Shown: one piece after another, positions 27,026-34,924 of the stretch
Layout: the number at the start of each line of letters is the position of its first letter
Numbering within the stretch: position 1 is the stretch's first letter
Source of the DNA: Sphingomonas sp. NFR04
GTDB taxonomy: Bacteria; Pseudomonadota; Alphaproteobacteria; Sphingomonadales; Sphingomonadaceae
NCBI RefSeq assembly: GCF_900114095.1
Contig: NZ_FORV01000002.1
Location: 682,001 to 746,000, forward strand
Reading direction: 5' to 3'
Length of the DNA stretch: 64,000 nucleotides
Notes under the pieces: model-generated
Database searches by the model: none
Told to the model about the DNA's origin: nothing
What the model saw: the letters and a program-made list of their open reading frames with translations, nothing else
Made by a program: the position numbers and the translations under genes

Positions 27026-27496
27026 TCATCGCGCCGCGCCGAACAAGGCGTCGTCCTCGCCCCGGGTCGGCACCTCGCGCAGGACGAAGCTGCTGTTGAT
27101 CGTAACGACACCTGGCAGGCGGCCGAGATGCTCGCGGTGCAGCCGTTCGTAATCGTCGAGATCGCGGCACAGGATCTTGAGCCGATAGTCCTGCCCGCCC
27201 GAGACCAGCGCGCACTCCACCACCCCGTCGATCCGGCCCACCGCCGCCTCGAACTGGGCAAGATCTTCCTCCACCTGGGTGCCGAGCGTGATGTCGACCA
27301 GGGCGGTCACCCGGAAACCGAGTGTTCGATGCCCCAGCCGCGCGCCATAACCGCGGATCAGTCCACTCGCCTCCAGCCCCTGGATGCGCCGGGTGCATGC
27401 CGATTGCGACAGCCCTACCGCCGCCGCGACCTGGCTGACCGGCGCCCGCGCATCGGCAGCGAGCAACTTGAGGATAGCTGTGTCGATTCGATCCAT
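27026..27496 (-). CDS. Lrp/AsnC family regulator, probably controlling ald
   Basis: 156 residues, the normal size. The N-terminal helix-turn-helix is MDRIDTAILKLLAADARAP then VSQVAAAVGLSQSACTRRIQ. The C-terminal RAM ligand-binding domain is ALVDITLGTQ through VVECALVSGGQDYRLKILC. The ATG at 27496 starts the family sequence; a longer frame upstream runs into the divergent promoter region. It lies 136 bases from ald and divergent from it, the usual arrangement of an alanine-responsive regulator and its target. Confidence 0.9.
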   Translation of the reverse strand: MDRIDTAILKLLAADARAPVSQVAAAVGLSQSACTRRIQGLEASGLIRGYGARLGHRTLGFRVTALVDITLGTQVEEDLAQFEAAVGRIDGVVECALVSGGQDYRLKILCRDLDDYERLHREHLGRLPGVVTINSSFVLREVPTRGEDDALFGAAR

Positions 27497-27632
27497 GCTG
27501 CATGGAATGCGCGCCAAGACGCGCCGAACGCAAGATCCATGCACGCAACTAGGCGGCAGACGCTCTGCTTTGCAGGGATTCGCACGCCGGGTTCGCGGTA
27601 TATTGCGCGCATCAGGACTTAGGAGAGTTCCC

Positions 27633-28739
27633 ATGCGCATCGGCGTTCCCAAGGAAATCAAGAATCACGAATATCGCGTCGGCCTGACCCCCGCTTCGGT
27701 CGCGGAGCTGGTCCATGCCGGCCATAGCGTGCTGGTCGAGACCAAGGCCGGCATGGGCATCGATTTCGACGATGCGGCCTATACCGCCGTCGGCGCCCAG
27801 ATCGCGCCCGACGCCAAGACCGTGTTCGCCCAGTCGGACATGATCGTGAAGGTGAAGGAGCCGCAGGCGCAGGAAATCGCCCTGCTCGAACCGCGCCACC
27901 TGCTGTTCACCTATCTCCACCTCGCCGCCGACAAGCCGCAGGCCGAGGGCCTGATGCAGTCGGGCGCGACCTGCATCGCCTACGAGACGGTGACCTCGAA
28001 CTCGGGCGCCCTCCCCCTGCTCAAGCCGATGAGCGAAGTCGCCGGCCGCATGTCGGTGCAGGTCGCGTCGCACTATCTCGAAAAGGAACAGGGCGGCCGC
28101 GGCGAACTGCTCGGCGGCGTGCCGGGCGTGGCACCGTGCAAGGTCGCGATCCTCGGCGGCGGCGTGTCGGGCATCAACGCCGCGCAGATGGCGACCGGCC
28201 AGCGTGCCGACGTGACGATCTACGACATCAACAACGAGCGGCTGGCCGAGCTCGACATGCATTTCGGCAGCCAGATCAAGACCGCCTATGCCAGCAAGGC
28301 CGCGATCGCCGAGGCGGTTCGCACCTCGCAGGTGGTGATCGGTGCGGTGCTGGTGCCGGGTGCGGCGGCCCCCAAGCTCGTCACCCGCGACATGCTGAAG
28401 ACGATGATGCGCGGCTCGGTGCTGGTCGACATCGCGATCGATCAGGGCGGCTGCTTCGAGACCAGCCGCGCCACCACCCATGACGATCCCGTGTTCGAGA
28501 TCGACGGCGTGATCCATTATTGCGTGGCGAACATGCCCGGCGCGGTTGCCCGCACCTCGGCTTTCGCGCTCAACAACGCGACGTTGCCCTTCGTGCTGAA
28601 GCTCGCCAACCACGGCGCGGAAGCGGCCATGCAGGCCGATCGCCACCTCGCCAACGGCCTCAACGTCTCGGGCGGCAAGATCCGTCACCAGGCGGTGGCC
28701 GACGCGCTCGACCTGCCGTTCGAAGCCTGGGCAGGCTGA
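27633..28739 (+). CDS. ald: Alanine dehydrogenase
   Basis: 368 residues. It catalyses NAD-dependent, reversible deamination of L-alanine to pyruvate and ammonia. Family blocks are MRIGVPKEIKNHEYRVGLTP, KVKEPQ, LFTYLHLAAD, YETVTS, the Rossmann segment VAILGGGVSGINAA, VDIAIDQGGCFETS, and the C-terminal NMPGAVARTSAFALNNATLP. The catalytic lysine and histidine of the KVKEPQ and YLHLA blocks are retained. The start has a strong ribosome site, AGGAGAG, seven bases before the ATG. A perfect hairpin terminates the gene. The divergent AsnC-type regulator probably controls it. Confidence 0.97.
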   Translation: MRIGVPKEIKNHEYRVGLTPASVAELVHAGHSVLVETKAGMGIDFDDAAYTAVGAQIAPDAKTVFAQSDMIVKVKEPQAQEIALLEPRHLLFTYLHLAADKPQAEGLMQSGATCIAYETVTSNSGALPLLKPMSEVAGRMSVQVASHYLEKEQGGRGELLGGVPGVAPCKVAILGGGVSGINAAQMATGQRADVTIYDINNERLAELDMHFGSQIKTAYASKAAIAEAVRTSQVVIGAVLVPGAAAPKLVTRDMLKTMMRGSVLVDIAIDQGGCFETSRATTHDDPVFEIDGVIHYCVANMPGAVARTSAFALNNATLPFVLKLANHGAEAAMQADRHLANGLNVSGGKIRHQAVADALDLPFEAWAG

Positions 28740-28747
28740 TGGACGAA

Positions 28748-28779
28748 GTCCCCGCTCGGGCTTGCGTCCGAGCGGGGAC
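28748..28779. terminator. Hairpin terminator after ald
   Basis: A perfect 12-base-pair stem: GTCCCCGCTCGG (28748-28759) with CCGAGCGGGGAC (28768-28779), 8-base loop GCTTGCGT, nine bases after the ald stop. There is no long T-run on either strand, so the contribution of Rho is open. Confidence 0.75.
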
Positions 28780-28780
28780 C

Positions 28781-28990
28781 GGCCTTCAGGCCGCGACGGC
28801 GCTGCTCTCGGGCAGGAACTCGAAAAGGTTGCCCAGCTGCACGCTCGGTGAGCGCAGGTCGCGTTCAGCGATTCGGCAAGGGCGACGCCCTCCCCCATCT
28901 CGTGGAAATTCTCGGCCTGAACGGTGAAGCTCAGCGACAGCCGTTCGATCAGCCCAGGAAGTCGGCGGCCTTGCCGCTCTAGATGTGCAT
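28781..28990 (-). pseudogene. Decayed small gene with a stop and two frameshifts
   Basis: Read on the minus strand from an ATG at 28990, three consecutive pieces in different frames look like one former protein: MHI, then a TAG stop, SGKAADFLG; then LIERLSLSFTVQAENFHEMG followed by EGVALAESLN; then DLRSPSVQLGNLFEFLPESS ending AVAA and a stop. Joining them needs one extra base at about 28953 and one at about 28863. The composition and sense of each piece look protein-like. I cannot name the family. It may instead be chance coding character, or sequencing error in a real gene of about 70 residues. Confidence 0.4.
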
Positions 28991-28997
28991 GTTTCGG

Positions 28998-29062
28998 ACC
29001 CCTGTATCCGCTGGAACTCGATGCACCGCAGACGAGCGATGCTGGTTCCAATACAGAGGGGT
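28998..29062. repeat. Imperfect inverted repeat between the relic and the ccm operon
   Basis: ACCCCTGTAT (28998-29007) with TGGAAC (29012-29017) faces GTTCCA (29045-29050) with ATACAGAGGGGT (29051-29062). The arms differ by small insertions (CCGC on the left, CT on the right), and the loop is about 27 bases. It lies ten bases beyond the stop of the last ccm gene, so it may be a weak termination structure or the trace of a small insertion. Confidence 0.35.
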
Positions 29063-29071
29063 AACGACTCG

Positions 29072-29734
29072 TTAGCGGGCGGGCGGCGGATTTGCCGGCA
29101 GCGCGGATCGCGCCGCCGCAGCGAGGCCAGGATCGAGCTTCAGGATCACGCCGACCATGTCGTCGCGATAGCTCGCTTCCGGCGGGAGAAGGCGGAGCGC
29201 CCTGCCCCATGCCTGTCGCGCCGCCTCCAGATCCCCGGCCCGGGCCAGCGCGATGCCGCGATAGAAGGGCGGACCCGGGTGATTGGGCGCGAGCGTTTCG
29301 GCTCTGTCGAAGGCATAGAGCGCGGCAGGGGAAAGCTGGTCGCCGTCATGTTCGGCAAGCGCCAGGCCGAGCCCGGACCAGAGCCCCAGATCGTTCGGCG
29401 CCTTGCGCACGGCCCCCAGCATCACCGTCGCGGCGAGCTGTGGCGCGCCGGCCCGCGTCATCGCGTCGGCGGCCATGAAATAACTGTAGTCGAAGTTGAA
29501 CCGGCCGAAGAGCCCCTCGCGCGTCGCGATCAGGTCTGGGTCGAGCGGGCGAACGCTGGCGACACCCTCCACCGGATGGTCGGGCAGGCTCGGCTGCCCC
29601 TGCCATGCATAGCCCGCGCCCGCCAGCGTTACCGCCATTGCCGGCACCGTCCAGAACCGCCTTGGGAAGCGAATGAGTAGCAATAGCGCAATTGTGAGCA
29701 GCGCGAAGCCACCGAAGACCAGCCATCCCATCAT
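29072..29734 (-). CDS. TPR protein of cytochrome c maturation (CcmI/CycH-like)
   Basis: 220 residues. Two N-terminal hydrophobic helices (LVFGGFALLTIALLLLIRF and FWTVPAMAVTLAGAGYAWQ) are followed by a periplasmic tetratricopeptide-repeat region with the pattern of CcmI/CycH C-terminal domains: LGLWSGLGLALAEHDGD, AALYAFDRAETLAPNHPGPP and GIALARAGDLEAARQAWGRA. CcmI presents apocytochrome c to the haem-attachment machinery. The ATG at 29734 overlaps the end of ccmH; an adjacent ATG at 29731 is also possible. Last gene of the ccm operon. Confidence 0.85.
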   Translation of the reverse strand: MMGWLVFGGFALLTIALLLLIRFPRRFWTVPAMAVTLAGAGYAWQGQPSLPDHPVEGVASVRPLDPDLIATREGLFGRFNFDYSYFMAADAMTRAGAPQLAATVMLGAVRKAPNDLGLWSGLGLALAEHDGDQLSPAALYAFDRAETLAPNHPGPPFYRGIALARAGDLEAARQAWGRALRLLPPEASYRDDMVGVILKLDPGLAAAARSALPANPPPAR

Positions 29735-30138
29735 GCCGTCTTCCTCTTGAACAGCCGACGCGCGATCAGCAGCCCGAGCGCGAGCAGCACCAGCGGCGCG
29801 ATCCACAGCGGTGCAGTGATCCAGCTGAGCGGCGGGTCGTAGGTGACATAGTCGCCATAGCGCTCCATCAGCCATTTGCGGACCTGCGCGGGTCGCTCGC
29901 CCGCGGCGATCCGCTGGCGGACCAGCGCGCGCATCTCGCCGGCCATGTCGGCGTCGCTGTCGGCAATGCTCTGGCCTTGGCAGACGAGGCAGCGCAGCGT
30001 CTCCATCAGCGCCTTGGCCTGCGCTTCCTGATCAGGGTCGGGCAGCTGGGTATAGGCGAGCGGCGAGGCCGGCAGCGCCGAGTCCGCCTGCGCCGCGCCG
30101 GCCAGCAGCAATGCGATGGGCAGCAGCGCCCGCCTCAC
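29731..30138 (-). CDS. ccmH: Cytochrome c maturation protein CcmH
   Basis: 135 residues. It starts with a signal peptide (MRRALLPIALLLAGAAQADS), contains the thioredoxin-like redox motif LRCLVCQ, and ends in a membrane anchor (LWIAPLVLLALGLLIARRLF). CcmH reduces apocytochrome c cysteines before haem ligation. The start codon is GTG at 30138, overlapping the ccmG stop (GTGA). The following TPR gene overlaps its end. Confidence 0.95.
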   Translation of the reverse strand: MRRALLPIALLLAGAAQADSALPASPLAYTQLPDPDQEAQAKALMETLRCLVCQGQSIADSDADMAGEMRALVRQRIAAGERPAQVRKWLMERYGDYVTYDPPLSWITAPLWIAPLVLLALGLLIARRLFKRKTA

Positions 30139-30662
30139 TTCGCCTTCTCCAGCGCGGCGAGCAGCCTGGGCACGTCCTCGGCGCGAATGTCGCCGATATG
30201 CTGGTCGACGATCACCCCGCGCGAGTCGATCACGAAGGTCTCCGGTACGCCGGACGAGCCCAGCGAGAGCTGCGCCCGCATCGCGGCATCGTCGCCGATG
30301 CGGCTATAGGGATCGCCGTTGCGGGCGAGGAAGGCCTGCACCTCCGCCGCAGTGTCGCGCACCGCGATGGCGTCGATCTGCGCGCCCGCCTGCTTGAGCT
30401 TCAGCAATTGCGGCGCCTCGGCCACACAGGGGATGCACCAGCTGGCGAAGACGTTGAGCAGGCGCGGCTTGCCCTTGGGCCAGGTCGCGGTATCGATGCC
30501 CGGCTTGCCGGCAACGATCGCCGGCAGCTGCAGCGCGGGCAGCGGCTTGCCGACCATGGCAGAACGCACGATGCGGTCACTCGGCTCGATCAGCCCGTTC
30601 ACCACCAGCGCGAAGACGAGCACGAACAGGCCCAGCGGCAGCCAGATCAGCAGCTTCTTCAT
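30135..30662 (-). CDS. ccmG: Thiol:disulfide interchange protein CcmG/DsbE
   Basis: 175 residues with an N-terminal membrane anchor (MKKLLIWLPLGLFVLVFALV) and a periplasmic thioredoxin domain carrying the WCxxC site (FASWCIPCVAEAP). The element SSGVPETFVIDSRG, with its cis-proline, is present. It keeps CcmH and apocytochrome thiols reduced. I prefer the ATG at 30662 because it overlaps the ccmF stop (ATGA) and has GGGAGG six to seven bases before it; an ATG at 30668 would leave no spacing. Confidence 0.95.
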   Translation of the reverse strand: MKKLLIWLPLGLFVLVFALVVNGLIEPSDRIVRSAMVGKPLPALQLPAIVAGKPGIDTATWPKGKPRLLNVFASWCIPCVAEAPQLLKLKQAGAQIDAIAVRDTAAEVQAFLARNGDPYSRIGDDAAMRAQLSLGSSGVPETFVIDSRGVIVDQHIGDIRAEDVPRLLAALEKAK

Positions 30663-32587
30663 GCCCATTCCTCCCGCTCGCGCGCTTCCCGGCGCGCGCG
30701 GCGCACCCGGCCGAGCAGCGACAGGATGCCCCCCAGCGCGATCAGGCCACCGCCGGCCCAGATCAGCGTGACGAACGGCTTCCACCACAAGCGGAGCTGC
30801 CAACGTCCGGCCCCGTCCGCCGCGCCGAGCACGGTATAGACCTGGCCGTCCCACAGGGTGGCGATGGCTGCTTCGCTGGTATTGGTCGGCGGATTGGCGA
30901 AGAAACGTTGCTGGGGGATCAGTTCGAAAGGCTCGCTGGTGCCGCGCTGGACCTCCAGCCGCGCTTCCATCGCCGACCAGTTGGGGCCGACGGTGGGGCG
31001 CACCTCGGCCAGCGTCACCTTGAACGGGCCGACGGTGAGGTTGTCGCCGACCGCGACGGCCGCCAGCCGCTCCTGCTTGAACAGCGTGTCCGCCGCCATG
31101 CCGGCAAGGCTGACGGCGATGCCGAGATGCGCGACGACCATGCCGTAGATCGGCAGCGGCGTGCGGCGCAGCTTGCGCTTCCACAGCGGCGCGACGCTCG
31201 CCGCGGCCAACCCGAAGGCGAGCGCCAGCACCAGCACCGCGATCGGCGAGGCAAAGCCGGACAGCGCGAAGAACAGCGCGAACGCCACGCCCGCGACGGC
31301 TACCGGGATCGTCAGGCGGGAGAGCAGCGCCTGCGCCGAGTCCTTGCGCCAGCGCAGCAGCGGGCCGGCGGCCGTGCCCGCGATCAGGAACAGCGCGATC
31401 GGCACCGCAGTCTTCTCGAAGAAAGGCGCACCGATCGACAGCTGCACGCCCATCGCCTGGGCGACCAGCGGGTAGAGCGTGCCGATCAGCACGATGCCCA
31501 GGATTACGCTGAGCAGCAGGTTATTGAGCACCAGCGCCGCCTCGCGGCTGACCAGCTGGAAGGTCGCACCCTGGGTCACCGTGCCGACGCGCGCGCCGAA
31601 CAGCGCCAGTGCGCCGCCGATATAGAGGCCGAGCAGCGCCAGCAGGAAGGTACCGCGCGTGGGGTCGACGGCAAAGGCGTGGACGCTCACCAGGATGCCC
31701 GAGCGAACGAGGAAGGTGCCGACCATCGACATCGAAAAGGCGACCACCGCCAGCATCAGGGTCCAGGCGCGCAGGCCGTCGCGCGTCGCCAGCACGTTGA
31801 CCGAATGGAGCAGCGCGGTCGCCGCCAGCCACGGCATCAGCGAGGCATTCTCCACCGGGTCCCAGAACCACCAGCCGCCCCAGCCGAGCTCGTAATAGGC
31901 CCAGTAGCTGCCGGCGGTGATGCCGATCGTCAGGAAGATCCAGGCGGCCAGTACCCAGGGCCGCATCGCCTTGGCGAAGGCGGGGCCGACATCGCGCATC
32001 AGCAGCGCGGCGACCGCGAAGCTGAACGCCACCGAGAGACCGACATAACCGAGATAGAGCGTCGGCGGGTGGAAGGCGAGGCCGGGATCCTGGAGCAGCG
32101 GGTTGAGCCCCTGCCCGTCCGCCGGCGCAGAGTTCAGCCGCGCAAAGGGGTTCGAGGCGAAGGCGAGGAAGGCATAGAAGCCGATTGCGATCGCCGCCTG
32201 CGCCGCCAGCGTGGCCGACAGCGTCTCGGCCACCAGCCGCCGCTCGAACAGCGCGACGCCTGCGCCGGCAACCGCGAGCACGGTCACCCAGAGCAGCATC
32301 GAGCCTTCATGGTTCCCCCAGGCGCCTGCGACCTTGTACAGCATCGGCTTCTGCGAGTGACTGTTCTCCGCCACCAGCAGCACCGACATGTCCGAGGTGA
32401 CGAACAGCCAGATCAGGATCAGGAAGGCCAGCAGCGCGAACAGCGCCTGGACGAGCGCGATCTTGCGCACCCCCGGCAGCATCGCCGCCGGATCGCCCGC
32501 GCGCGCGGCCGCGGCGCCCAGCAGCAGCTGCGCAATGGCAAAGGCCGTGGCGAGCCACAGCGCCGCGAGTCCGGCTTCGGCGATCAT
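30659..32587 (-). CDS. ccmF: Haem lyase subunit CcmF
   Basis: 642 residues, near full length for CcmF, with about fourteen membrane helices. The tryptophan-rich WWD haem-handling domain is clear: YELGWGGWWFWDPVENASLM. Other blocks are HPPTLYLGYVGLSVAFSFA and NSHSQKPMLYKVAGAWGNHE. CcmF and CcmH attach haem from CcmE to apocytochrome c at the periplasmic face of the inner membrane. The ATG at 32587 overlaps the ccmE stop (ATGA). Confidence 0.97.
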   Translation of the reverse strand: MIAEAGLAALWLATAFAIAQLLLGAAAARAGDPAAMLPGVRKIALVQALFALLAFLILIWLFVTSDMSVLLVAENSHSQKPMLYKVAGAWGNHEGSMLLWVTVLAVAGAGVALFERRLVAETLSATLAAQAAIAIGFYAFLAFASNPFARLNSAPADGQGLNPLLQDPGLAFHPPTLYLGYVGLSVAFSFAVAALLMRDVGPAFAKAMRPWVLAAWIFLTIGITAGSYWAYYELGWGGWWFWDPVENASLMPWLAATALLHSVNVLATRDGLRAWTLMLAVVAFSMSMVGTFLVRSGILVSVHAFAVDPTRGTFLLALLGLYIGGALALFGARVGTVTQGATFQLVSREAALVLNNLLLSVILGIVLIGTLYPLVAQAMGVQLSIGAPFFEKTAVPIALFLIAGTAAGPLLRWRKDSAQALLSRLTIPVAVAGVAFALFFALSGFASPIAVLVLALAFGLAAASVAPLWKRKLRRTPLPIYGMVVAHLGIAVSLAGMAADTLFKQERLAAVAVGDNLTVGPFKVTLAEVRPTVGPNWSAMEARLEVQRGTSEPFELIPQQRFFANPPTNTSEAAIATLWDGQVYTVLGAADGAGRWQLRLWWKPFVTLIWAGGGLIALGGILSLLGRVRRARREAREREEWA

Positions 32588-33018
32588 GGCTCCAGCGACT
32601 CGCTCTTGTGCATCTTCCCCGCCATCTGGGGCGGCATGTAGCGCTCGTCATGCTTGGCGAGCAGATTGTCGGCGGCGAAGCTGCCGTCGGGCTGGAACTG
32701 GCCCTCGGCGACCACGCCCGAACCTTCGCGGAACAGGTCCGGTGTCACCCCGCGGAAGCGGACCGGCACCACGTCCTTGCCGTCGGTGACCTTGAAGGCG
32801 ATCGACACGCCATCGTGCGCGCGGACCAGCGAGCCCTTCTCGACCATGCCCCCCAGTCGCACCGCCTTGCCGAGCGGCAGCGGCTTGCCCGCCACGTCGC
32901 CGGGGGCGTAGAAGAACGCCGCCTGGTCCTTTAGCGCGGAAAGCGCCAGCAGCGCCGCGCCGAGGATCGCCGCCACCGCCAGCAATGCGAGCGTCAGTCG
33001 TTGATGCTTTGCCTTCAC
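32584..33018 (-). CDS. ccmE: Haem chaperone CcmE
   Basis: 144 residues: one N-terminal membrane anchor and a periplasmic OB-fold domain. The haem-binding motif HxxxY is LAKHDERYMPP near the end; the histidine forms the transient covalent bond to haem. The blocks FYAPGDVAG, RLGGMVEKGSL and VRFRGVTPDLFREGSGVVAEG match the family. The start is inferred as GTG at 33018, overlapping the ccmD stop; upstream in-frame residues belong to the ccmC/ccmD region. Confidence 0.95.
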   Translation of the reverse strand: MKAKHQRLTLALLAVAAILGAALLALSALKDQAAFFYAPGDVAGKPLPLGKAVRLGGMVEKGSLVRAHDGVSIAFKVTDGKDVVPVRFRGVTPDLFREGSGVVAEGQFQPDGSFAADNLLAKHDERYMPPQMAGKMHKSESLEP

Positions 33019-33146
33019 TGGCGGCGCCCCAGTGCGTCGGCCGTGGCTTCCGCGCGGCGCATCGTCCACCAGCTCGCAGCGGCGATACCGCCGGTGCCGA
33101 GCGCCACTACCAGATAGGCGGCGGTCACGAACCACCAATGGTTCAT
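33015..33146 (-). CDS. ccmD: Haem exporter accessory protein CcmD
   Basis: A 43-residue protein that fits between ccmC and ccmE with overlaps at both ends. It opens with MNHWWFVTAAYLVV, one membrane helix preceded by aromatic residues, followed by a short charged tail (MRRAEATADALGRRQ), as expected for CcmD, which helps release haem-loaded CcmE from CcmC. The family is short and poorly conserved, so position in the operon is the main support. Confidence 0.88.
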   Translation of the reverse strand: MNHWWFVTAAYLVVALGTGGIAAASWWTMRRAEATADALGRRQ

Positions 33147-33868
33147 TGCGCCGCCCTCCGCCGCAGCCGGGCTTCGACCTTCTGCCGGGCGAGCAGCGCG
33201 CGCATCCGCATCAGCACGATCGCGCCGAACAACAGGCTGAATCCCGAAAGCGTGAACCACAACGGCCAGAGCATCGAGGCATCGATGCTGCTGCGGGTGA
33301 GCCCGATGCTCTCCCCCTGGTGCAGCGTGTTCCACCACACCACGGAGTAGCGAATGATAGGCAATAGTACCGTTCCCGCGACACCGAAGAGCGCCGGAAT
33401 GCGCCCGTCGCCGCTCCGCTCGGCATCGGCGCGGGCGAGCGCGATCCAGGCGATGTAGACGAAGAAGAGGAGCAGCATGCTGGTCAGCCGGCCGTCCCAT
33501 TCCCACCAGGTGCCCCAGGTCGGGCGCCCCCAGATCGAGCCGGTGATCAGGCAGAGTGCGGCGAACACGGCCCCGACCGGCGCGATGGCGCGCGCCGCGA
33601 CGATCGCCAGCGGATGCCGCCAGATCAGATAGCTCAGGCACGCCAGCGCCAGGCTGCTCCACCCGCCCATGCCCAGCCACGCGGTCGGCACATGGATGTA
33701 GAGAATGCGGACGCTGTCCTTCTGCAGATAGTCGGCGGGAGTCTGCGTGAGGCCGCCCCAGGCGCCGAACAGCGTCAGCGCCAGTCCGACCCAGAACAGG
33801 GCGGGCGTGAGCGGCCGGGCGATCTTGAGGAAGCGCGCCGGGTTGGCGAGGGCGTGAAGCATCGGCAC
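33143..33868 (-). CDS. ccmC: Haem exporter protein CcmC
   Basis: 241 residues with six membrane helices. The tryptophan-rich WWD motif reads GRPTWGTWWEWDGRLTSMLL, and conserved histidines are in YIHVPTAWLGM and VWWNTLHQGESI. CcmC delivers haem to CcmE. It is the first gene of the ccm run; ccmA and ccmB are not adjacent here, so they must lie elsewhere. ATG codons exist at 33868 and 33862. The adjacent region carries the riboswitch reading the other way. Confidence 0.95.
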   Translation of the reverse strand: MPMLHALANPARFLKIARPLTPALFWVGLALTLFGAWGGLTQTPADYLQKDSVRILYIHVPTAWLGMGGWSSLALACLSYLIWRHPLAIVAARAIAPVGAVFAALCLITGSIWGRPTWGTWWEWDGRLTSMLLLFFVYIAWIALARADAERSGDGRIPALFGVAGTVLLPIIRYSVVWWNTLHQGESIGLTRSSIDASMLWPLWFTLSGFSLLFGAIVLMRMRALLARQKVEARLRRRAAQ

Positions 33869-33979
33869 CGCGATGGATTAGCCGGGTTTCTCCCCCAATT
33901 CCAAGCGGGGATTGCACCGCCCCGCCCCTCCTTGCGCATAGGGTTGCAAAGCCGTGCAGCCTCGGCTACCCGGTCGCCG

Positions 33980-34092
33980 TCATCTGGGGAGTAGCCAGTC
34001 GGTGCCGTGCGCACCGGGCGCCCGCGTCAACATACTTGGTCGAGAGACCATGGCGCAGGCGGAGCCGCAAAGTTCGGGCGAGACCAATGGCG
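33980..34092 (+). ncRNA. yybP-ykoY manganese riboswitch
   Basis: The aptamer hallmarks are in order and correctly spaced: GGGGAGTAG (33986-33994), then GTCAACATAC (34026-34035), then GGGCGAGACC (34076-34085). The core GTCAACATAC and GGGCGAGACC loops are the two conserved sides of the Mn2+ pocket. It precedes a GDT1/UPF0016 transporter, a known target class, which supports the call. Confidence 0.88.
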
Positions 34093-34127
34093 TCGCATCT
34101 CCGCTCGTGCCGGGCGGGGAGATGCGA
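34093..34127 (+). promoter_or_regulatory. Probable expression platform of the manganese riboswitch
   Basis: A strong stem, TCGCATCTCC (34093-34102) with GGAGATGCGA (34118-34127), directly follows the aptamer. No T-run follows, so a translational or Rho-linked mechanism fits better than intrinsic termination. The stem contains an in-frame ATG (34122), probably not the true start. Confidence 0.5.
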
Positions 34128-34166
34128 TGTCGTTGGATTCGTATCCGCCCGGCCCCGGAGATTTTC

Positions 34167-34739
34167 TTGGAAGCCCTGCTTACCTCCACCGCGGTGGTTG
34201 CGCTCGCCGAAATCGGCGACAAGACCCAGCTGCTGGCGATCCTTCTCGCGACCCGCTTCAAGCGGCCGGTGCCGATCATCTGCGGCATCTTCGTCGCGAC
34301 CATCGCCAATCACTTCCTCGCGGCGTTGGTGGGCGCGGAGGTCGCCGGGCTGCTGGATAGCGTGTGGTTTCGCTATGCGATCGCCGCCTCGTTCGTCGCG
34401 ATGGGCCTGTGGACGCTGATCCCCGACAAGCTTGACGAGGAAGAGGAAACCAAGCCCGCGCGGTTCGGCGCATTCCTCACCACCGCGATCGCTTTCTTCC
34501 TGGTCGAGATGGGCGACAAGACCCAAGTCGCCACCGTCGCGCTGGGCGCCCGTTTCCATGCTGTCCTACCGGTCACGGCGGGAACGACGCTGGGGATGAT
34601 GCTCGCCAATGTGCCGGCGGTGTTCCTCGGCAAGGCGGTAATCGACCGGGTGCCACTGACGACCGTCCACCGCATCGCCGCGCTGCTGTTCGTCGCGATC
34701 GGCCTGTGGCTCGCGGCGCAGACGGCGGCCTGGTTGTAA
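34167..34739 (+). CDS. GDT1/UPF0016 (TMEM165-like) manganese exporter
   Basis: 190 residues with six membrane helices. Both signature motifs are present: AEIGDKTQLLA in the first helix and VEMGDKTQVATVA in the second half. Bacterial members such as MneA and MntX export Mn2+. I place the start at TTG 34167: GGAG lies six bases before it and the family sequence begins exactly here (EALLTSTAVVALAEIGDKTQ). An ATG at 34122 sits inside the riboswitch hairpin without a properly spaced ribosome site. Expression is probably raised by manganese through the riboswitch. Confidence 0.9.
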   Translation: MEALLTSTAVVALAEIGDKTQLLAILLATRFKRPVPIICGIFVATIANHFLAALVGAEVAGLLDSVWFRYAIAASFVAMGLWTLIPDKLDEEEETKPARFGAFLTTAIAFFLVEMGDKTQVATVALGARFHAVLPVTAGTTLGMMLANVPAVFLGKAVIDRVPLTTVHRIAALLFVAIGLWLAAQTAAWL

Positions 34740-34746
34740 CGTGAAG

Positions 34747-34919
34747 ATCCTCCCCGGCACGGGGAGGGGGACCGCGCGGCGCAAGCCGCGGGGTGGAGGG
34801 GCCGCCGCGGCACGCGGCGGTTGTCCTTCAAACGCGAAAGACCGCGCCTTCCGGCGCGGCCCCTCCAACATTCGCTACGCGAATGGTCCCCCTCCCCCAG
34901 CTTCGCCGGGGGAGGATTT
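34747..34919. repeat. Long palindromic intergenic repeat
   Basis: Its ends are inverted copies: ATCCTCCCCGGCACGGGGAG at the left and, at the right, the complement GGTCCCCCTCCCCCAGC followed by TTCGCCGGGGGAGGAT. Nested stems inside are GCGGCGCAAGCCGC, CCGCCGCGGCACGCGGCGG, CGCGCCTTCCGGCGCG and CATTCGCTACGCGAATG. It lies between the 3' ends of two convergent genes. It resembles the other repeat types in this window but is a different sequence. No reading frame of note is inside. Confidence 0.7.
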
Positions 34920-34924
34920 AGAAA

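Noticed and set aside
28784..28990. A normal protein-coding gene in this spacer
   Set aside because: The apparent product changes frame twice and meets an early stop, so it is listed as a relic.
34122..34166. An ATG start for the GDT1-type gene
   Set aside because: The codon lies inside a riboswitch stem with no properly spaced ribosome site. TTG 34167 has GGAG before it and matches the family N-terminus.
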